Shown here: positions 1-8,721 of the stretch, one piece after another
Layout of the letters: every line of letters starts with the position of its first letter
Numbering within the stretch: position 1 is the first letter of the stretch
NCBI GenBank assembly: GCA_916048055.1
Contig: CAJZHL010000010.1
Location: 372,001 to 436,000, forward strand
Origin: Pedinophyceae sp. YPF-701
Taxonomy: Eukaryota; Chlorophyta; Pedinophyceae
Direction of reading: 5' to 3'
Length of the DNA stretch: 64,000 nucleotides
Notes under the pieces: model-generated
Databases searched by the model: none
What the model was told of the DNA's origin: nothing
The model's input: the letters and a program-made list of their open reading frames with translations, nothing else
Program-made: the position numbers and the translations under genes

Positions 1-27
1 CCTGTCGCTGCGCCGGCGCGGCGCCAT
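1..27 (-). CDS. 5' end of a further array LRR gene (cut by window edge)
   Basis: Only the first nine codons are inside the window; they read MAPRRRSDR on the minus strand, the same start as most array genes. The spacer upstream (28-968) is of the array type. The rest of the gene lies outside, so nothing can be said of its repeats. Confidence 0.75.
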
Positions 28-968
28 CGCGCGGTGACAGCGTCAAGCTGCCGTGTCGCGTTTTCTAACGCCCGTGCGCCGCCTCCTGCGTGCCCACGGA
101 GACAACGAGGGCGGCGGTCGGAAGGTGGGCCCGCAACCACGTTGCGCGACGACAGCCACGCGATGCCGACACCGAGCCGTGCTCTGCTGATACTCAACAT
201 CGTAGCGCCACGCTCGACATCCGCCTCCAACGCGGCACCCGCACGCAGCAGCGCGCCAAGCACCCAGGCTGCATCGCCAACGGTGCCGCATGCAGGCGCG
301 TCCCGGACACGCATGCGCAGCGCCGCACTGCCAGCGACACACACGTCACGCACCTGCGCACGCAGACACCCGTTGCCCGCAAACGCACGGCGAGACGACC
401 CTGCTGTTCCTCGCTGCTTGAACGTGTGCTGGTAGGCGCGCGAGTGCGGTGGGCTGCGGACCCGCGCGGTCGCCGTGACTGGACCTCGCGTGTGTGTGCA
501 CGCAACCGGCACGGCGCGGCGCCCATATCGGCGTACGCGCTCACGGAATCGAGGACACCTCCCCCTGACAGCAAGGGATGCCTCACGTTGCGGGCTGTAC
601 GGCCGCTGTTGCCAAGGACTCCACCACGCGCTCCGGTCCCGGCTGCACGCGCACCACCGCGGACGGCACGCCCACGTCGCAAAGTGACCAAGCAGTGTGG
701 AGCAGTTTGCGACAGTGGTGTGAAGGACGCAGCAGGCGCTCGCTCGCTCACTCGCCCGCGCATCAGCACGCGTGACTACATGTGCGCTGAGCACGGTGCT
801 GCTCGACGTATCAGCGAACGCAGCGTCAGAGACATCGCCATGTCCGCTCAACAGCAGGCGCAACCTGCCCAGCCGGGAACGGTACAGAGCCGCGAGACAC
901 GACGCGGGCGACCATGACGCGGGGCTTCACACAGGCCGTCGGCATCCCTGAGCAGATCCGCATCCACC
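28..968. other. Array spacer, type A
   Basis: Spacer upstream of the window-edge gene and downstream of the gene at 969-2558. Its left part is the shared promoter-proximal block, including the conserved CTGATACTCAAC block at about 187, 160 bp upstream of the start codon at 27. Its right part is the A-type 3' flank also seen at 10717-11648, 32170-33112 and 43802-44624. It carries a roughly 40-bp piece (about 644-682) matching LRR-gene coding sequence. No separate gene is recognised; the open frames look like GC-rich chance frames. Confidence 0.7.
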
Positions 969-2558
969 TCACTCTCGACTTGTCTCCTTCATCCCCTCTG
1001 GAAGCACCAGCCCGCTCCCCTCGACGTCCCACGCACGCAGACGGTCCGCGACGCTCTGCTCCAGCGTCCCCGTCAGACTCGTGCACCCACTAACGTCCAG
1101 CTCCTCCAGCGCGTCCATGCCCCTCGGCAGCTTCCGCACGTTGCTGAACGAGGCTCTCAGCACTCGCAGCCTCGCAGCACACGACGCGGGCAGGAACGCC
1201 TCGCCGTCCAGCTGCTCACACTTACTCACGTCGACCTCCTCCAGCGCCGTCAGCCCCTCCGGCACCCTCCTGATTTCAGGGCACCCATAGACACTCAGCC
1301 TGCGCAGCCTCGCACAGACCGACGCCGGGAAGAAGCCCTCCGTGATTTCTCCGTCGAAGTAGCTCAGGTCCAGCTCCTCCAGCGCCGTCAGCTCCTCCGG
1401 CACCCTCCGCAGCCCAGCGCTGTTCACCCCCAGCACGCGCACCGTGGGGGCGTTGCGCAGCGAGCTCACGTCCAGCGACTTGCACCACGGTACGCTGAGC
1501 TTCTCCAGCGCCGCCAGCCCCTCCGGCACCACCCGCATCGCCGTGCCCCCAGCACTCAGCACCCGCAGCTCCACAGTGCCCGCCAGCGCCAGCTCAGGCT
1601 GCAGATCCGCGCACCAGTCCACGTGCAGCTCCCGCAGCGCCTCCATCCCCGCGGGCAGCCTGCGCAGGGTGCTCTCCTCGGCGCGCAGCACCCGCAGCCC
1701 CGCGGCGGACGACGCCGGCAGGCACGCCTCGTCCAGGCTCCTGCACTCGCGCAGCCAGAGCTCCTCCAGCGCGCACATCCCCTCAGGCACCCTCCGCAGG
1801 TTGCTGTAGCTGGCTTTCAGCACCCGCACCCGCCCCGCGCTCGACGCCGGCAGGAACGTCTCGCCCTCCAGCTGTTTGCACGCGGGGACGTCCAGGACCT
1901 CGAGCGAGACCATGCCCTCCGGTACGCGCTGCAGCATCGTCCGGCCCACGCTCAGCTCCGTGATGCCCGCCGCCACGCCCGCAGGCAGCCACTCCCGCCC
2001 CCACACACCCTCCATGTCCAGCCCCCCATATCCCACGCCCACGCACCGCAGGCCCGTCATCTCCGCCGTCACCGCCGGCGCCGACGCCAGCTCACGCCGG
2101 CCGGCATCCGTCTCGGCCAGGGACCACAGCAGACGCCGATCTCCCGCCTCCACGCGCACCACCGCGGACGGCGCGGCCACATCGATGCACGTGCCTGCGC
2201 GGTGATACACCACCCACTCCCCGCGCCCCGTCGCCCACCAGACCTCCGACCTCGTCCCCTCCGACACCCGCCCCACCAGCCGCCGCGCCACCGTCCGCCC
2301 CACCCGCCGCTCCGCACGAGGGCTGCGTGCGTCCGCTGACCGCCACCTCGCGCCGTCGCAGCTCTCCAGCACCGCGGCCATCATCGCCGACGACGTCGCC
2401 GCCAGCGCGATGCGCGACTCGCGCGGCAGCGCGCGGATGACGCTGGCCAGGGGACCGTCCCGCCCGCACTGAATGTCCTCCAGCTGATGCTGCTGGGGCC
2501 CTGCGCGCTTTGAGCGCTCGCGGGGCGCGCTCCTGTCGCTGCGCCGTCCCCGTGGCAT
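969..2558 (-). CDS. LRR protein, F-box-like N-terminus (array gene 1, 529 aa)
   Basis: First complete copy, used here to describe the family. Residues 1-25 are basic with a bipartite NLS look (MPRGRRSDR, then RERSKR). Next comes a segment with the pattern ELP/ALP-x2-SRIALAATSSAMMAAVL ending in ARW, which resembles a degenerate F-box. A conserved middle domain follows (GWATGRGEW, PSAVVRVEAGD, VTAEMTGLR, GVWGREWLPAGVAAG). From about residue 165 to 515 there are LRRs of about 23 residues alternating ALEELDVSxCxxL and RLRVLxAxxSxxRxLPxGM types. There is no signal peptide, membrane span, kinase or NB-ARC. Start: the conserved ATG at 2558; an open frame upstream runs into spacer and is not conserved. 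This copy has the MPRGRR start and none of the extra 46-residue DWEDAAEVL modules, and ends KETSRE. A role as an SCF substrate receptor is inferred only. Confidence 0.85.
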   Translation of the reverse strand: MPRGRRSDRSAPRERSKRAGPQQHQLEDIQCGRDGPLASVIRALPRESRIALAATSSAMMAAVLESCDGARWRSADARSPRAERRVGRTVARRLVGRVSEGTRSEVWWATGRGEWVVYHRAGTCIDVAAPSAVVRVEAGDRRLLWSLAETDAGRRELASAPAVTAEMTGLRCVGVGYGGLDMEGVWGREWLPAGVAAGITELSVGRTMLQRVPEGMVSLEVLDVPACKQLEGETFLPASSAGRVRVLKASYSNLRRVPEGMCALEELWLRECRSLDEACLPASSAAGLRVLRAEESTLRRLPAGMEALRELHVDWCADLQPELALAGTVELRVLSAGGTAMRVVPEGLAALEKLSVPWCKSLDVSSLRNAPTVRVLGVNSAGLRRVPEELTALEELDLSYFDGEITEGFFPASVCARLRRLSVYGCPEIRRVPEGLTALEEVDVSKCEQLDGEAFLPASCAARLRVLRASFSNVRKLPRGMDALEELDVSGCTSLTGTLEQSVADRLRAWDVEGSGLVLPEGMKETSRE

Positions 2559-3492
2559 GGTATTGAGAGAGCCTCGGGTCGCCTCGTCGCGTTCCCGCGC
2601 CCGTGCGCCGCCTCCTGCGCGCCCACGGAGACAACGAGGGAGGCGGTCGGAAGGTGGGCCCGCAACCACGTTGCGCGACGACGACGACGCGGCGCGCTTC
2701 CGACACCGAGCCGTGCTCTGCTGATACTCAACGTCGTAGCGCCGCGCTCGCATCCGCCTCCAACGCGGCACCCGCACGCAGCAGCGCACCAAGCACCCAG
2801 GCTTCGCTGCATCGCCAGCGGTGCCGCATGCAGGCGCGTTCCGGACATGCACACGCAGCGCCGCTTTGCCATCAACACACACGTCACGCACCTGCGCACG
2901 CAGACACCCGTTGCCCGCAAACGCGCGGAGAGACGACCCTGCTGCTCCTTGCTGCTTGAATGTGTGCTGCCAGACGCGTGAGTGCGGTGACGTCGCCGAG
3001 TTGCGAGTTTGCGTCGTGGCCGTGACGCTGGGCGACCCCCGAAGTACGCGGCCGGCGCGGCGAGGCACCCATATCGGCACGCTCGCTCACTGAGTCGAGG
3101 ACACCCCCCCCTGACAGCAGCCACCTCCCCCCAGACGTCGTGGGCCGCATCGAGCAAGCGTACGGACGAGGTCGCGAGGGGCGCAGTGCTGGTGCGCGGT
3201 GGCGTTCGCGTGCTGCGCTGCAGCGGCCCAGTCGCGCGCGGCAGCAGTCTTGCGCTGTGTGTGGCGCACTTTTCGCGCATCAGCATGCGCAGCCACGTGC
3301 GCAAGGACTCCAGCGATGATGGACATCTCAGCGGACGCAGCGTCGGAGGCACCGGCACGGGGTCTTGGCTGCAACAACAGCGGGAGCACCGTGCGCCGCA
3401 AGGGCGCCCGCACGGGGACGGGAGAGCGCGGCCAGACATGACGCGGGGCCTCACACGGGCCGACGGCATCCTTGAGCAGATCCGCAAGCACG
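2559..3492. other. Array spacer, type B
   Basis: Upstream of gene 1 and downstream of gene 2. The conserved CTGATACTCAAC block begins at about 2721. The segment at about 3150-3310 is the same variant as 40945-41110, which differs from its own duplicate partner at 37970-38135. No gene recognised. Confidence 0.7.
2721..2743 (-). promoter_or_regulatory. Conserved upstream block (representative copy)
   Basis: On the minus strand this reads as a TTGAGTATCAG core followed by a GC-rich flank. It lies 150-165 bp upstream of the start codon in every spacer checked, e.g. starting near 187, 2721, 5362, 21744 and 46842. It survives even in the most divergent spacer at the array's right edge. Its constant position and low divergence suggest a promoter or 5'-leader element; that role is inference. 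Confidence 0.4.
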
Positions 3493-5205
3493 TCACCCAA
3501 GATGCGTCTCCTCCATCCCCTCTGGCAGCACCAGCCGAGTCCCCTTAACGTCCCACCGACGCAGACGGCCCGCGACGCTCTGCTCCAGCGTCCCCGTCAG
3601 ATCCTCGCACTCATCAACGTACAGCTCCTCAAGCGCGCACAGTCCCCCCGGCAGCCTCCGCATGTCGCTGTGGCACGCACTCAGCATCCGCAGCCTCGCA
3701 GCGCCGCCCAGCACCTCCGCCGCGTCCTCCCAGTCCAGCTCTTCGCACTCATCCACGTCCAGCACCTCCAGCGCGTCCATGCCCCTCGGCAGCTTCCGCA
3801 CGTTGCTGTCTGAGGCAATCAGCACTCGCAGCCTCGCAGCATACGACGCGGGCAGGAACGCCTCGCCGTCCAGCTGCTCGCACCGGCTCACGTCGACCTC
3901 CTCCAGCGCCGTCAGCCCCTCCGGCACCCTCCTGATTTCAGGGCAGTCTCTGACACTCAGCCCACGCAGCCTCGCAGAGATCCGCGCCGGGAAGAGGCCC
4001 TCCGTGATCTCTCCCGGGAAGCCCCTCAGGTCCAGCTCCTCCAGCGCCGTCAGCTCCTCCGGCACCCTCCGCAGCCCAGCGCTGTTCACCTTCAGCACGT
4101 GCACCGTGGGAGCGTTGCACAGCGAGCCGACGTCCAGCGACCTGCATTCCAACACGTCGAGCACCTCCAGCGCCGCCAGCCCCTCCGGCACCACCCGCAT
4201 CGCCGTGCCCCGAGCATCCAGCACCCGCAGCTCCGCAGCGCCCGCCAGCGCAAGCTCGGGCTGCAGATTCTCGCACGCGGCCACTTGCAGCTCCCGCAGC
4301 GCCCGCATCCCCGCGGGCAGCCTGCGCAGGGTGCTGTAGCCGGCGCGCAGCACACGCAGCCCCGCCGCAGACGACGCCGGCAGGCACGCCTCGTCCAGGC
4401 TCCCGCACCCGTGCACACTGAGCTCCTCCAGCGCGCACATCCCCTCAGGCACCCTCCGCACGCTGCTGCAGTCCGCCATCAGCACGCGCACCCGCCCCGC
4501 GCTCGACGCCGGCAGGAACGTCTCGCCATCCAGCCGTGCGCAATCGCTGACGTCCAGGACCTCGAGCGAGACCATGCCCTCCGGTACGCGCTTCAGCATC
4601 GTCCCGCCCACCCTCAGCTCCGTGATGCCCGCCGCCACGCCCGCAGGCAGCCACTCCCGCCCCCACACACCCTCCATGTCCAGCTTGTACACTGCCACGT
4701 CCACGCACCGCAGGCCCGTCATCTCCGCCGTCACCGCCGGCGCCGACGCCAGCTCACGCCGGCCGGCATCCGACAGGGCCAGGCCCACCAGCAGATCCCG
4801 ATCTCCCGCCTCCACGCGCACCACAGCGGACGGCACGCCCACGTCGCATGCGCCTGCGCGGTGATACACCACCCACTCCCCGCGCCCCGTCGCCCACCCG
4901 ACCTCCGACCTCGTCCCTTCTGGCACCTGCCCCGCCAGCCGTCGCGCCACCGTCCGCCCCACCCGCCGCTCCGCACGAGGGCTGCGTGCATCCCCTGACC
5001 ACCACCTCGCGCCGTCGCAGCTCTCCAGCACCGCGGCCATCATCGCCGACGACGTCGCCGCCAGCGCGATGCGCGACCTGCGCGGCAGCTCACGGATGAC
5101 GCTGGCCAGGGGACCGTCCCCCCCGCACTGAATGTCCTCCAGCTGGAGCCGTGCGCGTTTCGAGCGCTTGGACGCGCCCGCATCGCTGCGCCGGCGCGGC
5201 GCCAT
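3493..5205 (-). CDS. LRR protein, array gene 2 (570 aa)
   Basis: Family member with the MAPRRRSDAGASKRSKRAR start. An in-frame TGA five codons upstream of the ATG at 5205 supports the start. It has one 46-residue DWEDAAEVL module before the C-terminal LTGTLEQSV cap and ends EETHLG. First variable LRR: DVSDCARL; next: ADCSSV. The first is shared with genes 4 and 13, while other repeats differ, which suggests repeat-by-repeat exchange. Confidence 0.85.
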   Translation of the reverse strand: MAPRRRSDAGASKRSKRARLQLEDIQCGGDGPLASVIRELPRRSRIALAATSSAMMAAVLESCDGARWWSGDARSPRAERRVGRTVARRLAGQVPEGTRSEVGWATGRGEWVVYHRAGACDVGVPSAVVRVEAGDRDLLVGLALSDAGRRELASAPAVTAEMTGLRCVDVAVYKLDMEGVWGREWLPAGVAAGITELRVGGTMLKRVPEGMVSLEVLDVSDCARLDGETFLPASSAGRVRVLMADCSSVRRVPEGMCALEELSVHGCGSLDEACLPASSAAGLRVLRAGYSTLRRLPAGMRALRELQVAACENLQPELALAGAAELRVLDARGTAMRVVPEGLAALEVLDVLECRSLDVGSLCNAPTVHVLKVNSAGLRRVPEELTALEELDLRGFPGEITEGLFPARISARLRGLSVRDCPEIRRVPEGLTALEEVDVSRCEQLDGEAFLPASYAARLRVLIASDSNVRKLPRGMDALEVLDVDECEELDWEDAAEVLGGAARLRMLSACHSDMRRLPGGLCALEELYVDECEDLTGTLEQSVAGRLRRWDVKGTRLVLPEGMEETHLG

Positions 5206-6173
5206 CGCGCTATGACAGCTTCAAGCGGCCGTGCCGCGTTTTCTAACGCCCGTGCGCCGCCTCCTGCGTGCCCACGGAGGCAATGGAGGCGGTTGGGAGG
5301 TGGGCCCGCAACCGCGTTGCGCGACGACAGCGACGCGCTGCCGACACCGAGCCGTGCTCTGCTGATACTCAACGTCGTAGCGCCACGCTCGACATCCGCC
5401 TCCAACGCGGCACCCGCACCCAGCAGCGCGCCAAGCACCCAGGCTGCGCTGCATCGCCAGCGGTGCCGCATGCAGGCGCGTTCCGGACATGCACACGCAG
5501 CGCCGCTTTGCCATCAACACACACGTCACGCACCTGCGCACGCAGACACCCGTTGCCCGCAAACGCGCGGAGAGACGACCCTGCTGCTCCTTGCTGCTTG
5601 AATGTGTGCTGCCAGACGCGTGAGTGCGGTGACGTCGCCGAGTTGCGAGTTTGCGTCGTGGCCGTGACGCTGGGCGATCCCCAAAGTACGCGGCCGGCGC
5701 GGCGAGGCACCCATATCGGCACGCTCGCTCACTGAGTCGAGGACACCCCCCCCTGACAGCAGCCACCTCCCCCCAGACGTCGTGGGCCGCATCGAGCAAG
5801 CGCACGGACGAGGTCGCGAGGGGCGCGGTGCTGACGCGCGGTGGCGTTCGCGTGCTGCGCTGCAGCGGCCCAGTCGCGCGGCAGCAGTCTTGCGCTGTGT
5901 GCGCCGCTCTTTTCGCGCATCAGCATGCGCAGCCACGTGCGCACAGACTCCAGCGACGATGGACGTCTCAGCGGACGCAGCGTCGGAGGCACCGGCACGG
6001 GGTCTTGGCTGCAACAACAACAACAGCGGGAGCACTGTGGGCTTGTTTGTACTTCGCTGAGCTGCGAGGGCGCCCGGACAAGGACGGGAGAGCGCGACCA
6101 GACACGACGCGGGCGACCATGACGCGGGGCTTCACACGCGCCGTCGGCATCCCTGAGCAGATCCGCATCCACC
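5206..6173. other. Array spacer, type B
   Basis: Upstream of gene 2. The conserved block begins near 5362. A short CAA-rich run lies at about 6012-6028, followed by an AT-richer patch (TTGTTTGTACTTCG, about 6045) seen also in the spacers at 7752, 13380 and 34832. No gene recognised. Confidence 0.7.
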
Positions 6174-7751
6174 TCACTCTCGACTTGTCTCCTCCATCCC
6201 CTCTGGAAGCACCAGCCCGCTCCCCTCGACGTCCCACGCACGCAGACGGTCCGCGACGCTCTGCTCCAGCGTCCCCGTCAGACTCGTGCACCCACTAACG
6301 TCCAGCTCCTCCAGCGCGTCCATGCCCCTCGGCAGCTTCCGCACGTTGCTTTCTGAGGCTCTCAGCACTCGCAGCCTCGCAGCACACGACGCGGGCAGGA
6401 ACGCCTCGCCGTCCAGCTGCTCGCACTCACTCACGTCGACCTCCTCCAGCGCCGTCAGCCCCTCCGGCACCCTCCTGATTTCAGGGCACCCATAGACACT
6501 CAGCCTGCGCAGCCTCGCACACATCCGCGCCGGCAAGAAGCCCTCCGTGATTTCTCCCGGGAAGCCCCTCAGGTCCAGCTCCTCCAGCGCCGTCAGCTCC
6601 TCCGGCACCCTCCGCAGCCCAGCGCTGTTCACCCCCAGCACGCGCACTGTGGGAGCGTTGCGCAGCGACCTCACGTCCAGCGAGTAGCAGTCCTGGACGT
6701 TGAGCTCCTCCAGCGCCGCCAGCCCCTCCGGCACCACCCGCATCGCCGTGCCCACAGCATTCAGCACCCGCAGCTCCGCAGCGCCCGTCAGCGCAAGCTC
6801 GGGCTGCAGATTCTTGCACCAACGCACGTGGAGCTCCCGCAGCGCCTCCATCCCCGCGGGCAGCCTGCGCAGGGTGCTGAAGCCGGCGCGCAGCACCCGC
6901 AGCGCCGCCGCGGACGAAGCTGGCAGGCACGCCTCGTCCAGGCTCCTGCAGTCGCACACGCAGAGCTCCTCCAGCGCGCACATCCCCTCAGGCACCCTGC
7001 GCAGGTTGCTGTAGTTCGCCATCAGCACCCGCACCCGCCCAGCGCTCGACGCCGGCAGGAACGTCTCGCCCTCCAGCTGTTTGCACGAGCAGACGTCCAG
7101 GACCTCGAGCGAGACCATGCCCTCGGGCACGCGCTTCAGCATCGTCCGGCCCACGCTCAGCTCCGTGATGCCCGCCGCCACGCCCGCAGGCAGCCACTCC
7201 CGCCCCCACACACCCTCCATGTCCAGCTCGTACAGTGCCACGCCCACGCACCGCAGGCCCGTCATCTCCGCCGTCACCGCCGGCGCCGACGCCAGCTCAC
7301 GCCAGCCGGCGCCCGTCCAGACCAGGGACCGCAGCAGACTCCGATCTCCCGCCTCCACGCGCACCACCGCGGACGGCGCGGCCACATCGATGCACGTGCC
7401 TGCGCGGTGATACACCACCCACTCCCCGCGCCCCGTCGCCCACCCGACCTCCGACCTCGTCCCCTCCGACACCCGCCCCTCCACCCGCCGCGCCACCGTC
7501 CGCCCCACCCGCCGCTCCGCACACTGGCTGCGGGCGTCCCCTGACCGCCACCTCGCGCCGTCGCAGCTCTCCAGCACCGCCGCCATCATCGCCGACGACG
7601 TCGCCGCCAGCGCGATGCGCGACTCGCGCGGCAGCGTACGGATGACGCTGGCCAGGGGACCCTCCCCCCCGCACTGAATGTCCTCCAGCTGGAGCCGTGC
7701 GCGTTTCGAGCGCTTGGACGCGCCCGCATCGCTGCGCCGGCGCGGCGCCAT
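6174..7751 (-). CDS. LRR protein, array gene 3 (525 aa)
   Basis: Shortest full-length form: no extra 46-residue module between the conserved RKLPRGMDALEELDV repeat and the LTGT cap. MAPRRR start with an in-frame TGA five codons upstream. Ends EETSRE. Variable LRRs DVCSCKQL and ANYSNL. It is close to gene 14 (35803-37380) over most of its length, so the two probably share a recent ancestor or conversion despite lying 30 kb apart. Confidence 0.85.
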   Translation of the reverse strand: MAPRRRSDAGASKRSKRARLQLEDIQCGGEGPLASVIRTLPRESRIALAATSSAMMAAVLESCDGARWRSGDARSQCAERRVGRTVARRVEGRVSEGTRSEVGWATGRGEWVVYHRAGTCIDVAAPSAVVRVEAGDRSLLRSLVWTGAGWRELASAPAVTAEMTGLRCVGVALYELDMEGVWGREWLPAGVAAGITELSVGRTMLKRVPEGMVSLEVLDVCSCKQLEGETFLPASSAGRVRVLMANYSNLRRVPEGMCALEELCVCDCRSLDEACLPASSAAALRVLRAGFSTLRRLPAGMEALRELHVRWCKNLQPELALTGAAELRVLNAVGTAMRVVPEGLAALEELNVQDCYSLDVRSLRNAPTVRVLGVNSAGLRRVPEELTALEELDLRGFPGEITEGFLPARMCARLRRLSVYGCPEIRRVPEGLTALEEVDVSECEQLDGEAFLPASCAARLRVLRASESNVRKLPRGMDALEELDVSGCTSLTGTLEQSVADRLRAWDVEGSGLVLPEGMEETSRE

Positions 7752-8721
7752 CGCACTATGACAGCGTCAAGCTGTCGTGCCGCGTTTTCTAACGCCCGTG
7801 CGCCGCCTCCTGCGTGCCCACGGAGACAATGGAGGCGGTTGGGAGGTGGGCCCGCGACCACGTTGCGCGACGACAGCGACGCGATGCCGACACCGAGCCG
7901 TGCTCTGCTGGTACTCAACGTCGTAGCGCCACGCTTGACATCCGCCTCCAACGCGGCACCCGCACCCCGCAGCGCGCCAAGCACCCAGGCTGCGCTGCAT
8001 CGCCAGCGGTGCCGCATGCAGGCGCGTTCCGGACGCACATGCGCAGCGCCGCACTGCCAGCGTCACACACGTCACGCACCCGCGCACGCAGACACCCGTT
8101 GCCCGCCCGCAAACGCACGGAGAGACGACCCTGCTGCTCCTCGCTGCTTGAACTTGTGCTGGACGCGCGAGTGCGGTGACGTCGCCGAGTTGCGAGTTTG
8201 CGGCGTGGCCGTGACGCTGGGCGATCCCCAAAGTACGCGGCCGGCGCGGCGAGGCACCCATATCGGCATGCTCGCTCACTGAGTCGAGGACACCCCCCCC
8301 CTGACAGCAGCCACCTCCCCCCAGACGCCGTGGGCCGCACCGAGCAAGCGCACGGACGAGGCCGTGAGGGGCGCGGTGCTGGTGCGCGGTGGCGGCCGCG
8401 TGCTGCGCTGCAGCGGCCCAGTCGCGCGGCAGCAGTCTTGCGCTGTGTGCGCCGCTCTTTTCGCGCATCAGCATGCGCAGCCACGTGCGCACAGACTCCA
8501 GCGATGATGGACATCTCAGCGGACGCAGCGTCGGAGGCACCGGCACGGGGTCTTGGCTGCGACAACAACAACAGCGGGCGCACTGTGGGCTTGTTTGTAC
8601 TTCGCTGAGCTGCGAGGGCGCCCGGACAAGGACGGGAGAGCGCGACCAGACACGACGCGGGCGACCATGACGCGGGGCTTCACACAGGCCGTCGGCATCC
8701 CTGAGCAGATCCGCATCCACC
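7752..8721. other. Array spacer, type B
   Basis: Upstream of gene 3. From about 7950 rightwards it is nearly identical to the spacers at 13380-14348 and 34832-35802, showing recent copying across the array. No gene recognised. Confidence 0.7.

Noticed and set aside
2559-3492. Open frames crossing the spacers on both strands, some reading through into the LRR genes
   Set aside because: Not conserved in frame between spacer copies, and many copies have an in-frame TGA five codons before the conserved ATG.
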